64,000 nucleotides of DNA from assembly GCA_041391505.1 (NCBI GenBank), contig JAWKNW010000001.1, positions 124,001 through 188,000 of the forward strand, given 5' to 3'. The translations under genes and the position numbers were made by a program. Each line of letters opens with the position of its first letter. Position 1 is the stretch's first letter. The notes under the pieces are model-generated. The model did no database searches, was not told where the DNA came from, and saw nothing but the letters and a program-made list of their open reading frames with translations. This DNA is from Rhodothermales bacterium. GTDB lineage: Bacteria > Bacteroidota > Rhodothermia > Rhodothermales > JAHQVL01. Below, one piece after another: positions 54,174 to 62,950 of the stretch.

Positions 54174-54659
54174 TTAGCTCCGGCGGTGCGTCAATAGATA
54201 GTTTCGCCCGCTGATGACGAGCGAGCCCGCGCGGATCTGCGCCCGGGTCGTTCGTGGCAGCTCGACGCCATGGCTGCCGAAAACCCGCCAGACGAGACCC
54301 GAACAGTCGTACTGCTTCGGCCCCGTGCTGCCGTATCGGTAGCCGGCGGGGTCGTATCGGGAGAAATCCTGCCGCAATTCCTTCAACGAGATGTTGTGCT
54401 GGACGCGGCGCACCGAGATCAACCGGTACCGCCAGTAGTCCTCGTTCAGGTTGCTCAGCGTGACGCCGGCGGTGGTTGACGCATGGAAGAAGACGCCATC
54501 TTCCAGGTAGATGCCGACGTGCCGGACCTGGTCGTTGATCCAGAAAAACAGGAGGTCACCGGGGCGGATTTCGTCCGGCGCGATGCGACCCGATTCGGCT
54601 AAACTGAGACCCGGCATGAGCATGAGGACGCCGGCGAAACCTATCGAAACGCTTTTCAT
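54174..54659 (-). CDS. Secreted NlpC/P60-type protein with circularly permuted catalytic halves
   Basis: The product is 161 residues from ATG 54659 with a signal peptide (cut near SLAESG, about 22). In ordinary NlpC/P60 peptidases the catalytic cysteine (DCSGLV) comes first and the histidine half second. Here the histidine half comes first (RPGDLLFF, HVGIYLEDGVFFHAS, about 32-66) and the cysteine half last (YRYGSTG, YDCSGLVWRVF, GVELPRTTRAQI, about 107-145). All the key residues are present, so it could be active. Permuted papain-like relatives (YaeF/LRAT groups) are known, but these motifs are those of classical NlpC/P60. Longer upstream frames pass through the palindrome array and are not genes. 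Confidence 0.8.
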   Translation of the reverse strand: MKSVSIGFAGVLMLMPGLSLAESGRIAPDEIRPGDLLFFWINDQVRHVGIYLEDGVFFHASTTAGVTLSNLNEDYWRYRLISVRRVQHNISLKELRQDFSRYDPAGYRYGSTGPKQYDCSGLVWRVFGSHGVELPRTTRAQIRAGSLVISGRNYLLTHRRS

Positions 54660-55261
54660 AGGCGCGCGCAATGCAATGGAGGGGCCTGGATGGATGGGCG
54701 GAGGCCGTAAACTGAAGGCTACAGAAATTGGGCCATGGACCTTCAAAGATCGCGTTTCTTCGGACTTCGGCGCCAGGCATGCGAATCTTTTCCCCCCAGC
54801 GAAAGCGAGGGGATCATGCATCGCTGCGTCTCGCGCCCTACCCCATGGCCCCCACGCTGAAGCATGGGGGCGATGGGCATTGCCGGATCGTTTGGCTTCG
54901 AACGACGACGCCGCGGAACGCCTGGCTTTCCCCCATGCTTTAGCGTGGAGCATTTTGTATCGACGCGCCTCGCACCCTACCCATAGCCCCACGCTGAAGC
55001 ATGGGGACTATGGACGTTGCCGGATCGTTTGGCTTCGAACAACGACGCCGCTAAACTCTTTGCTCTCCCCCATGCTTTAGCGTGGGGGCATTTTGCATCG
55101 ACGCGCCTCGTACCCTACCCATAGCCCCACGCTGAAGCATGGGGGCTATGGACATTGCCGATCGTTTGTCTTCGAACAACGACGCCGCTAAACTCTTTGC
55201 TTTCCCCCATGCTTTTGCGTGGGGTGAGGAATCATACATCGCCGCGAACTCACCTAAACGT
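54660..55261. repeat. Tandem array of 137-base palindromic units
   Basis: The gap between the permuted NlpC start and the next gene contains about three recognisable units and one decayed copy. Each unit has one palindrome of type ccccacgctgaagcatgggg (54850, 54987, 55125) and one of type ccccatgctttagcgtgggg (first bases near 54792, 54930, 55067, 55204) in opposite orientation. The gctttagc core recalls the end hairpins of IS200/IS605-type elements, but no transposase gene is present. The sequence upstream (54712-54790) is a decayed unit. Confidence 0.8.
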
Positions 55262-56191
55262 ATGCGATTCTACCCAGCCGACAAACTCGCCCCCCTGCTT
55301 GCCTGGCGTCCCCTGGTCGACGCGCTGGAGGCGCAATTTCGACTCGACGTCACCGCCCCGGTGCGGCACCACCACGAGATCGGGCAGCCCGGCACTCTGC
55401 TGCTGATGCCGGCATGGAGCGGCGGCCTCGCCGGCGTCAAACTCGTCACCGTCTACCCCGAAAACCCCGCGCGCAGCCTGCCGTCGATCCAGGGTATATA
55501 CTGCCTGTTCGACGCCGCCACGGGGACCCCGCTCGCCGCGATGGACGCCGCCACGATCACCCTCCATCGCACAGCCGCCGCCTCGGTGCTGGCAGCCCGC
55601 TATCTGGCGCGCGCAAACAGCCGCCGGCTGCTCCTGCTCAGCACCGGCCGGCTCGCGCCCTATATCGCCCGCGCCTACGTCGCGGTCCTTGGAATCGACC
55701 GCGTTCACGTATGGGGTCGGCGCCCCGAGCGTGCCGCGGCCGTGGCCGCGGAACTGGCGAGCGGCGGTCTGGACGCCCGCGCCGTGCCCGACCCGAACGC
55801 GGCGCTGGACGATGCCGACATCGTCTCCTGCGCCACCATGAGCGGGGCGCCGCTGTTCGATGGCGCGCGACTGCGGCCCGGCACGCACGTCGACCTCATC
55901 GGCGGCTTCACGCCCACCATGCGCGAGTCGGATGACGAGACGATGCGCCGTTCCACGATCTATGTAGATACGCGCGACGGCGCCCTTTCCGAAGCCGGCG
56001 ACCTGATCCAGCCGATCCAGGCCGGCGTCATCGCTGAAACCGACATCCGGGGCGACCTGTTCGACCTGTGTCGCGGGCGCATTCCAGGCCGCACATCGGA
56101 CGCGTCGATCACCCTCTTTAAATCGGTCGGCACCGCGCTCGAAGACCTGGCCGCCGCCGAACTGGTTTATCGAAAAACCCTCGCTTCCTGA
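55262..56191 (+). CDS. Ornithine cyclodeaminase / mu-crystallin family protein
   Basis: The product is 309 residues from ATG 55262. The Rossmann-like NAD-binding domain lies in the second half (HVWGRRPERAAAVA and following), and family motifs PGTLLLMPAW, GVKLVTVYPEN and DLIGGFTPTMRE are clear. Members deaminate ornithine to proline or reduce pyrroline-2-carboxylate. The usual glycine-rich NAD motif is replaced by LLLLSTGRLA, so cofactor binding deserves attention. The gene is followed after 3 bases by the FAD oxidase gene. Confidence 0.86.
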   Translation: MRFYPADKLAPLLAWRPLVDALEAQFRLDVTAPVRHHHEIGQPGTLLLMPAWSGGLAGVKLVTVYPENPARSLPSIQGIYCLFDAATGTPLAAMDAATITLHRTAAASVLAARYLARANSRRLLLLSTGRLAPYIARAYVAVLGIDRVHVWGRRPERAAAVAAELASGGLDARAVPDPNAALDDADIVSCATMSGAPLFDGARLRPGTHVDLIGGFTPTMRESDDETMRRSTIYVDTRDGALSEAGDLIQPIQAGVIAETDIRGDLFDLCRGRIPGRTSDASITLFKSVGTALEDLAAAELVYRKTLAS

Positions 56192-56194
56192 GCC

Positions 56195-57295
56195 TTGAGC
56201 CAAACATTCATCCTTGTGGGCGCCGGCATCATCGGCCTCAGCGCCGCTCGCGCACTGGCAAAAAAGGGCCACCGCGTCCGCCTCGTCGACCAGGGTCCGA
56301 TCCCGAACCCGCTCGCCGCGTCGCACGATCAGCATCGACTGATCCGCTACCCTTACGGGGCCATGACCGGCTACGCGGCGATGACCGCCGAGGCCTACCC
56401 GGCATGGGACCGGCTCTGGACCGACCTCGGGCGCTCGCACTATGTCGAGACGGGGACGCTGGTGCTCAGCAGAACCCACGACGGCTGGGCTGATGCCTCA
56501 GCCGGCGTGCTCGACGCGCTCCGCATCCCCTATGAACGGCTCACCTCCGAGGCCGTCGCAGAGCGTTTTTCCCTGATTAACGACGCGGGGGTATCCAGAT
56601 CCTTCTACCAGCCGCAGGGTGGCGTGCTGAAAGCATCGGCCATCCTGGCGGATCTGGCCCGCTACCTCGAATCGGCCGGCGTCGAGTTGATGCCGCATAC
56701 CCGCATCGCGCGGATCGACCGCGAGCCGACCCGTGTGTACACCGAGGACGGGCGCATCCTGACGGGCGATGCCGTGGTGCTCGCCGCCGGCGCGTGGTCG
56801 CGCCGTCTCATCGACGTCCCGGTCACGGCCTCGCGGCAAGTGGTGGTCTATGCCGCTCCCCCGCCGGAGGCGCGCGCCGCCTGGGCCGCATCGCCGATGC
56901 TGCTGGAGATCGATCCGGACAGCGGATTCTACCTCGTTCCACCAGTGGATGGGCTCGGGCTCAAGATCGGCGATCACCGGTTCTCGCTCGCCGGCGATCC
57001 GGATGCGCCTCGCGCGGCGGAAGCCCGGGAAATCGAAGCCGTATGTGCCGCTGCGCGGGAGCGAATCCGGGCATTCGACCGGTTCGACATCGAGCGCGGC
57101 CACGTCTGCTTCTACGCCGTCGCGCCCGAGGAACGCTTCATCGTCCGCCGCGAGGGAGGGGTATGGGTGCTCGCGGGCTTCTCGGGGCACGGGTTCAAGT
57201 TCGGCCCACTCGTCGGGGAACAGCTTGCGGAGGCCGTCGAGGCGAACCTGGCCGACGCCGCCCTGGCGCGATGGGCGGCCGGGTGGATGGGATGA
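56195..57295 (+). CDS. FAD-dependent amine oxidase (DAO/sarcosine oxidase-like)
   Basis: The product is 366 residues. A TTG start at 56195 is used because the FAD motif (GAGIIGLSAARAL, 9-21) follows at once and no ATG precedes it. Downstream blocks are SHDQHRLIRY, VLAAGAWSRRL, CFYAVAPEERFIV (the cysteine fits the covalent flavin site of monomeric sarcosine oxidases) and GFSGHGFKFGPLVGE. The enzyme removes hydrogen from secondary or N-methyl amino acids. It is coupled to the ornithine-cyclodeaminase-like gene (3-base gap). Confidence 0.87.
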   Translation: MSQTFILVGAGIIGLSAARALAKKGHRVRLVDQGPIPNPLAASHDQHRLIRYPYGAMTGYAAMTAEAYPAWDRLWTDLGRSHYVETGTLVLSRTHDGWADASAGVLDALRIPYERLTSEAVAERFSLINDAGVSRSFYQPQGGVLKASAILADLARYLESAGVELMPHTRIARIDREPTRVYTEDGRILTGDAVVLAAGAWSRRLIDVPVTASRQVVVYAAPPPEARAAWAASPMLLEIDPDSGFYLVPPVDGLGLKIGDHRFSLAGDPDAPRAAEAREIEAVCAAARERIRAFDRFDIERGHVCFYAVAPEERFIVRREGGVWVLAGFSGHGFKFGPLVGEQLAEAVEANLADAALARWAAGWMG

Positions 57296-57353
57296 CGCGC
57301 ACCCCGAGGATCGCCGGCGCATTGACGACGATGCATCCACGAACAGGCAGGCA

Positions 57354-57391
57354 TAAAAAAAGGCCGTCCCCGCATGGCGGAGACGGCCTTT
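57354..57391 (-). terminator. Intrinsic terminator of rpsA
   Basis: On the minus strand the stem AAGGCCGUCUCCGC / GCGGGGACGGCCUU with a 3-base loop ends in UUUUUUU. It lies about 25 bases beyond the rpsA stop. Confidence 0.9.
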
Positions 57392-57414
57392 AATCGGTTT
57401 GTCGCAGCGATGAA

Positions 57415-59577
57415 CTACGACTCGGCTTCTTCCTCGCCGGCATCTTCGGACGCCGCGCTTTCCGTCGCAGCGGCAGCTTCCGTTGCTTCGCTGGCTTCCA
57501 TCTTGCGCTTCAGGTCTTCGAGCCCGCTGAGTTCGCCCAGGGTCGTCGGACCCGTGGCGGCAGCGGTTTTGCGCTGGAAATCCTGGACCGCCTGACGTTC
57601 GGTGTCCTGCTCCTTCCGACGCTCCTTGTGCTCTTCGTCCTTCTTCGCACGGTCGTCCGCGCGCTGCTTGGCCGTTTCGCTGAGGAGGATCTCCTTCTGG
57701 TTGGGATCGAACTTGATCACGCGCAGCTGGAGGGTGTCGCCTTCTTTGTAGGCATCCTGGAAGCTCTTGGGGCCGCTCTTGAGCTCGCCGGCCGGCACAA
57801 AGCCGTCCAGCTCCAGCCCGAGCGACACCTCGATCCCGTTGTCGACGATCTTCTTGATCGTCGCTTCGGTATCCGTGCCGTCCGAATACATCTTGGCGAA
57901 GTCGTTCCAGGGGTTCGTCTCGATCTGCTTGTGGCCGAGCGAGATACGCCGTTCCTTCTCGTCGATGTTGAGAATGACGACGTCGAGATCCTGGCCCTTC
58001 TTCACGTATTCGGAAGGATGGCGGATTTTCTTCGTCCAGGACAGGTCCGAGATATGGACGAGGCCGTCGATGCCCGGCTCGATCTCCACGAAGACGCCGA
58101 AGTTGGTGATGTTGCGCACTTTGCCGCGCAGCACCGTCCCACCCGGATAGCGGGCGGCGATGCCCACCCACGGATCGGGTTCCAGCTGCTTCATGCCGAG
58201 GGAAATCTTCTTGCCCTCGTTGTCGATGTTCAGGATGCGGACCTTGACGATCTGCCCCAGGGACACCATCTGGCTCGGGTGCTTGATATGCTCCGTCCAG
58301 CTCATTTCCGAGATGTGGACGAGGCCTTCGATGCCCTTTTCCAGTTCGACGAACGCACCGTAGTCGGTGATCGATACCACCTTGCCTTCGGCTTCGTCGC
58401 CTTCGTGGTACTTTTCGCCGATGTTCTCCCACGGATGCGACTGGAGCTGCTTGAGGCCGAGCGAGATGCGCTGGCGCTCCTTGTCGTAGTCCAGCACCAC
58501 CACGTTGAGCTTCTGGTCGAGTTCGACCAGCTCCGACGGGTGCGACACACGGCCCCAGGAGAGGTCGGTGATGTGCAACAGGCCGTCGACGCCGCCGAGG
58601 TCGATGAAGACACCGAAGTCGGTGATATTCTTGACCGTGCCTTCGAGGACCTGGCCGGGCTCCATCGAGGAGAGAATTTTCTGACGCTGTTCCTCGAGGT
58701 CCTTCTCGATGAGCGCCTTGTGCGACACGACGATGTTCTCGTTGGCCGGATTGAGCTTCACGATCTTGAACTCCATCCGCTTGTCGAGATACGCGTCAAA
58801 ATCGCGCACCGGGCGGACGTCGATCTGCGAGCCCGGGAGGAACGCTTCGATGCCGTCGAAGAGTTCGACGATCATGCCGCCCTTGATGCGACGCACGATC
58901 GTGCCTTCGAGCACCTGTTCCTCGACGTGAGCGGTCTCGATCTTCTGCCAGCGCTTGACCGTATCGGCCTTCGTCTTGGAGAGGATGAGCTGACCCTGGT
59001 AGTCCTCGATGCGCTCGAGGAATACTTCGATCTCATCGCCAGGCGTGAGTTCGGAGTCGAATTCGTTGCGGGCGATGATGCCATCGCTCTTGAACCCGAT
59101 GTCGACAACGATATCCTTTTCGCCGATACTGACGACGCGGCCGGCCACGATCTCGTTCTCCGAGACGTTGGTCAGCGTGTCGTCGATCATCTTGCGCAGA
59201 TTGTCGTACATCGCGAGCGCCGCCGGGTCGTCGATGCCGCGATCGAGGTCGGCCAGCTTGACGACCTGACCTTCGATTTCGCCGCGGAAACCGACGAATT
59301 CGGGCGTGTCGATGGGCTTGCTCGCCGGCGCGGCGGCTACCGGAGCCGGAGGCGCTTCCTGCGTCTCGGCTACTGTCGTCTCGGCTACTGTCGTCTCGGC
59401 TACAGGCGCCTCGGCTACTGGAGCTTCGGCCGCTTCGGCTACAGGCGCTTCGGCCTCGGCCGCTACAACTTCGGGGGTCTCGGGAGCGGAGGCCGCGGCC
59501 TCCGTTACGTCTGTCGATTCGGACGCCGTTTCGACGGTCTCCGGCGTCTCAGTGGTTTTTTGCTGATCTTCAGCCAT
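57415..59577 (-). CDS. rpsA: 30S ribosomal protein S1
   Basis: The product is 720 residues with six S1 repeats, as in other long S1 proteins, each with the GxVxxIxxFGxFVxL pattern. The first about 90 residues are an added acidic, alanine-rich tail with 5-residue repeats (TVAET) and the last about 100 are charged and also acidic. S1 recruits mRNA to the ribosome. It follows cmk (leftward), the common pairing. Confidence 0.95.
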   Translation of the reverse strand: MAEDQQKTTETPETVETASESTDVTEAAASAPETPEVVAAEAEAPVAEAAEAPVAEAPVAETTVAETTVAETQEAPPAPVAAAPASKPIDTPEFVGFRGEIEGQVVKLADLDRGIDDPAALAMYDNLRKMIDDTLTNVSENEIVAGRVVSIGEKDIVVDIGFKSDGIIARNEFDSELTPGDEIEVFLERIEDYQGQLILSKTKADTVKRWQKIETAHVEEQVLEGTIVRRIKGGMIVELFDGIEAFLPGSQIDVRPVRDFDAYLDKRMEFKIVKLNPANENIVVSHKALIEKDLEEQRQKILSSMEPGQVLEGTVKNITDFGVFIDLGGVDGLLHITDLSWGRVSHPSELVELDQKLNVVVLDYDKERQRISLGLKQLQSHPWENIGEKYHEGDEAEGKVVSITDYGAFVELEKGIEGLVHISEMSWTEHIKHPSQMVSLGQIVKVRILNIDNEGKKISLGMKQLEPDPWVGIAARYPGGTVLRGKVRNITNFGVFVEIEPGIDGLVHISDLSWTKKIRHPSEYVKKGQDLDVVILNIDEKERRISLGHKQIETNPWNDFAKMYSDGTDTEATIKKIVDNGIEVSLGLELDGFVPAGELKSGPKSFQDAYKEGDTLQLRVIKFDPNQKEILLSETAKQRADDRAKKDEEHKERRKEQDTERQAVQDFQRKTAAATGPTTLGELSGLEDLKRKMEASEATEAAAATESAASEDAGEEEAES

Positions 59578-59795
59578 TCGGATTCTCCGGGTCCACCGCG
59601 TTGGGTTTGAAGAGGCGTGCGATGGCGCCCTGGGGTGTTTACTCTTCGCAGGACAGCGGCCTCAACGCGCCGTTCCCGAAAGAGGTTAGGTTTAACAAGC
59701 TGGTTAGGCTGGGGACGATCCCCTGCTCGGCAAGCGCCGAGCCCATGGGCATTCGAACCGTGGTCGAAAAGCCCCGGTCGAATTGCACAAACGGC

Positions 59796-60509
59796 TCATA
59801 CGTCGCTCTGCTGCTGGCGTTCCGACAGTTTGTTAACTACGAATGAAACTTGCTGGTCCATCGTCAGCCCGCTCGTATCCAGCAGAATGGCGTCTTCGGC
59901 GGGCCGCAACGGGGCGATCGCGCGCGCGCTGTCCATCGCATCGCGCCGTTCGATCTCGGCGAGCACGTCGTCGAGGGATCGTTCGTCCCCTTTCTGCGCC
60001 AGTTCCTGGTGCCGGCGCGCCGCGCGCACCCGGGGCTGGGCGGACATGAAGACCTTGAGCTCGGCATCCGGGAAAACGACCGTCCCGATGTCCCGTCCAT
60101 CCACCACGATCCCGCGGCCGGCGACGAGCTGCGCGCGGGCAAACGCCCGCTGCATATCCACCATCCGGTGACGCACCGACGCGAGCGCACTGACGGGAGA
60201 GACGTGCCGGCCCACCTCCCCACTGCGGATGCGATCCGAGACGTCTTCGCCGTTCAGACGGATGGCCATCCGCCCTTCCCCATAGCCGATCTCCAGTCGG
60301 GTCGCATCCAGCACGCCGGCCAGCCCGTCATCGGTGATCGGCGCGCCGGCGTCGAGCGCGGCGAGGGTCACCGCCCGGTACATCGCGCCGGTGTCCAGGT
60401 ACACAAAGCCAAGTCGCTCGGCTACCGCGCGGGCCGTGGACGTTTTTCCGGAGCCGGCAGGGCCGTCAAGCGCGATGATCGCCGGATGAGGGGGAGAAGA
60501 CAAAGGCAC
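59796..60509 (-). CDS. cmk: Cytidylate kinase
   Basis: The product is 237 residues with the P-loop GPAGSGKT (16-23), YLDTGAMYRA and GRDIGTVVFPDA. It phosphorylates CMP and dCMP with ATP. It sits upstream of rpsA and downstream of the LEA-like gene. The 218-base gap to rpsA contains no gene. Confidence 0.95.
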   Translation of the reverse strand: MPLSSPPHPAIIALDGPAGSGKTSTARAVAERLGFVYLDTGAMYRAVTLAALDAGAPITDDGLAGVLDATRLEIGYGEGRMAIRLNGEDVSDRIRSGEVGRHVSPVSALASVRHRMVDMQRAFARAQLVAGRGIVVDGRDIGTVVFPDAELKVFMSAQPRVRAARRHQELAQKGDERSLDDVLAEIERRDAMDSARAIAPLRPAEDAILLDTSGLTMDQQVSFVVNKLSERQQQSDV

Positions 60510-60564
60510 TTCGCATCATGAAAATGGAACATCAAACAGGGAAGCCGTGCGCCCGGCCGGCCTG

Positions 60565-61158
60565 TCACCCAACCTCCCGGTTCACGATCACGATCGGATC
60601 CGGATACCGGATGGGCCCGAGGACGGTGTCGATCACCGGAATGGCTTGCAGGCGGATGTTTTTCGCCGAGCCCCCCTCGCCGCTCAGGGAGAGCACGAGT
60701 TCGACGATATCGCGCGCGTTCTTGTCGAAGAAGCTCATCAGTTCGAGGTCGATGCTCACGGGGATATCGACGAGCTGGCCCGGATTGAGCACCTGCTCCT
60801 GATTGAACACCCCGCTGATCGTCTCGCGCTCTTCGAGAAACAGCGTCCAGTCCATCCGGACCAGTCGGGCCGCCACCTTGTTGCTCTCCGGGTTCAGCGC
60901 GGCAACATGCAGGTTGAACCGGAGTGGAAGGTCACGCCGCGCGGCGGCCGTGGTCAGCTTGAACAGGTCGCCGGCGCTGAGGTCCCGATACGAACGGACC
61001 GCGTCCAGGCGGACGCCGGCAAGGTCGATGTCCGTCAGCCGATCGAGGGAGAAGTCGACATTTCGTAGATTGGCAATTTCCTTGAGCGTCTGACAGCCGG
61101 ACCATGCCGGCAGGGCGAGTGCGATAACAATTAAAGGAAGAATGATCCGGCGTTTCAT
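60565..61158 (-). CDS. Lipoprotein with LEA-2/WHy-like domain, hypothetical
   Basis: The product is 197 residues. A lipoprotein signal ends in WSGC with cysteine at 22. The mature part has a single beta-sandwich pattern typical of LEA type 2 / WHy domains (LPLRFNLHVAALNPES, VDIPVSIDLEL), usually linked to dehydration or salt stress. It is the first gene of the cmk-rpsA series, 55 bases ahead of cmk. Function is not known. Confidence 0.7.
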   Translation of the reverse strand: MKRRIILPLIVIALALPAWSGCQTLKEIANLRNVDFSLDRLTDIDLAGVRLDAVRSYRDLSAGDLFKLTTAAARRDLPLRFNLHVAALNPESNKVAARLVRMDWTLFLEERETISGVFNQEQVLNPGQLVDIPVSIDLELMSFFDKNARDIVELVLSLSGEGGSAKNIRLQAIPVIDTVLGPIRYPDPIVIVNREVG

Positions 61159-61220
61159 GCGATGCTCGTTCCGTGGGGCGGCGTGGGTCGTCCGCTTCCG
61201 ATGATTCTGCCGTTGGCAGC

Positions 61221-61784
61221 ATGCGAAAATTACGACACGAAGAAATCCCGCGTCTGGATCCTGCTGAAACAGGCCGCTCGCCCCGACATCCGATCGCGGT
61301 CGTGATCGACAACGTGCGCTCGGCGCACAATGTCGGTTCGTTCTTCCGAACGTCGGACGGGGCGTGGATCGAGAAGCTCTATCTGACAGGCATCACGGCA
61401 ACCCCTGACCATCATGGATTGCACAAAACCGCACTCGGCGCCCAGGAAACGGTTCCCTGGCATCGGGAGGAAAATACCGTGGACGCGGTCCGCCGGCTCA
61501 AAAGCGAGGGCTATACCGTCGCCGTCCTCGAACTGACCGACAGCCCCTCCCTGCCCGCCGACCTGCGGCCCGAGCACTTCCCCCTCTGCCTCGTGATCGG
61601 CAACGAAGTGCACGGCGTGCAGGACGACGTCGTGGCGATGGCCGACCTCGCGCTGGAAATTCCCCAGTACGGCTCGAAACAATCGCTCAACGTATCGGTG
61701 GCTTACGGCATCGCGGTGTATGATATCGTCCGCGCCTATCGGGCGCTGCAGGGTATGCCGGCGATGCATGAACGCACGGAGTAA
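61221..61784 (+). CDS. TrmH/SpoU family RNA 2'-O-methyltransferase
   Basis: The product is 187 residues from ATG 61221. The SPOUT-fold motifs DNVRSAHNVGSFFRT, LCLVIGNEVHGV and QSLNVSVAYGI are in order. Members methylate ribose 2'-OH in tRNA or rRNA; the target is not predictable. The gene is 30 bases upstream of mutA and reads the same way, with a 12-base direct repeat at the junction. Confidence 0.9.
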   Translation: MRKLRHEEIPRLDPAETGRSPRHPIAVVIDNVRSAHNVGSFFRTSDGAWIEKLYLTGITATPDHHGLHKTALGAQETVPWHREENTVDAVRRLKSEGYTVAVLELTDSPSLPADLRPEHFPLCLVIGNEVHGVQDDVVAMADLALEIPQYGSKQSLNVSVAYGIAVYDIVRAYRALQGMPAMHERTE

Positions 61785-61803
61785 CCGTGCAGGAGTAACC
61801 GTG
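61778..61803 (+). repeat. 12-base direct repeat at the trmH-mutA junction
   Basis: The sequence ggagtaaccgtg occurs at 61778-61789 and again at 61792-61803. The first copy contains the TAA stop of the methyltransferase gene. It looks like a small tandem duplication bringing two possible ribosome binding sites ahead of mutA. Confidence 0.6.
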
Positions 61804-61814
61804 AAGCAGCAGCC

Positions 61815-62948
61815 ATGAACATGCAACCACTGGGCGAAGCGCTCGATCTCGCGCGGCACTTCCCGCCGCCCGATCCCTCGGCGTGGCTCAAACGCGTCGC
61901 CGCCGAACTGAAGGGCCAGGACCTCGCTTCCGTCATCGACTGGACGCCGGCGCCGGGCATCGCGGTCCGCGCGCTCTACCCCGCCGCCCGACCGGGACTC
62001 GCCGGAGTACCTTTCCCCGGCACCTGGACATCGAGCGCGTGGATCGGCGCCCTGGATGACACACAGGCCCCTCGCCGCATCGCCACAGCGGCCGCCGGCG
62101 GCGCTGACACGCTCGCCGGCACCCTGACCTCCGGTTCCTGGCCCGCCGCCGCGCTGCCGGCCTATGTCTTTGCCCCCCACGCATCCCTTACGTTAGGCCC
62201 CGGCACGGCAACCGGCGCCTTCGTCCTGCGCGCCCCGGCCGATGCCGCCCCCGACGACCTCGACGACGCCATCCGCACCCAGTGGGTGGCCGCGCCGGCG
62301 CTGGCCGAACAGCAGGCCCTTCGTTTTCTTGCCATCGACCTCGTGCCGGCTGCCGGCCGGTCGCTCCCGGTCCAGCTCGGGCTCGCGCTGTCGGCCACGA
62401 GGCGCCACATCGAGCTGGGGCTCGATGCCGGATGGCCGATCGACACCGTGCTCGGCCGCATGCTGTTCACCGTCCCCACAGGCCGACTGTTCTTCCCCGA
62501 ACTGGCCCGCCTGCGCGCCCTCCGCGCCACCGTCGATGTCCTTTTGCGTGCCTATCAGCCCGACCGCGCCGCCTGGCCGGCCCTCCACATCGTGGCTGAA
62601 ACCGAACGCTGTACCGACGGGGACCCCTATGCGCACGCCCTCCGCACCACCCCCATGGCCCTCGCCGCCATTATAGGCGGATGCGACGCCCTGATCATCC
62701 ACCCCGGAAGGGAAACGGATGCATCGCGTGATTCCGCCTGGGATCGACTCGCGCTCAACACCCACCACGTGCTGCGCTACGAGGCGCAGATCGGCCAGAC
62801 GGCCGACGCCGCCGGCGGGGCCGGGTATGTGGAGCACCTGACGGACCAGATCGCCCGCAAGGCATGGCGCATTTTTCAGGCGATGGAACGGGACCGGCGC
62901 GTGGCGCTTGGCCCCGAGTCCCTCGACCGGTACGACGAGGTGGCCTGA
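61815..62948 (+). CDS. mutA: Methylmalonyl-CoA mutase small subunit, short form
   Basis: The product is 377 residues. It corresponds to the TIM barrel part of the small subunit (LARHFPPPDPSAWLKRVAAEL at the N-terminus, EHLTDQIARKAWRIFQ near the end). Ordinary small subunits of the Propionibacterium type have about 600 or more residues and also carry a B12-like C-domain; here that domain is missing. The small subunit is non-catalytic and supports MutB. mutB starts 2 bases after the stop. Confidence 0.88.
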   Translation: MNMQPLGEALDLARHFPPPDPSAWLKRVAAELKGQDLASVIDWTPAPGIAVRALYPAARPGLAGVPFPGTWTSSAWIGALDDTQAPRRIATAAAGGADTLAGTLTSGSWPAAALPAYVFAPHASLTLGPGTATGAFVLRAPADAAPDDLDDAIRTQWVAAPALAEQQALRFLAIDLVPAAGRSLPVQLGLALSATRRHIELGLDAGWPIDTVLGRMLFTVPTGRLFFPELARLRALRATVDVLLRAYQPDRAAWPALHIVAETERCTDGDPYAHALRTTPMALAAIIGGCDALIIHPGRETDASRDSAWDRLALNTHHVLRYEAQIGQTADAAGGAGYVEHLTDQIARKAWRIFQAMERDRRVALGPESLDRYDEVA

Positions 62949-62950
62949 CC

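Noticed and set aside
54660..54992. Extended N-terminus for the NlpC-type gene (start at 54992)
   Set aside because: The added residues are translated palindromic repeats; the ATG at 54659 begins a proper signal peptide.
54712..55224. CRISPR array
   Set aside because: Unit length is 137 bases with both parts conserved, there are no unique spacers of constant size, and no cas gene is present.
57628..59610. A 660-codon + strand frame opposite rpsA
   Set aside because: rpsA has six S1 repeats and a terminator; the + frame has no domain.
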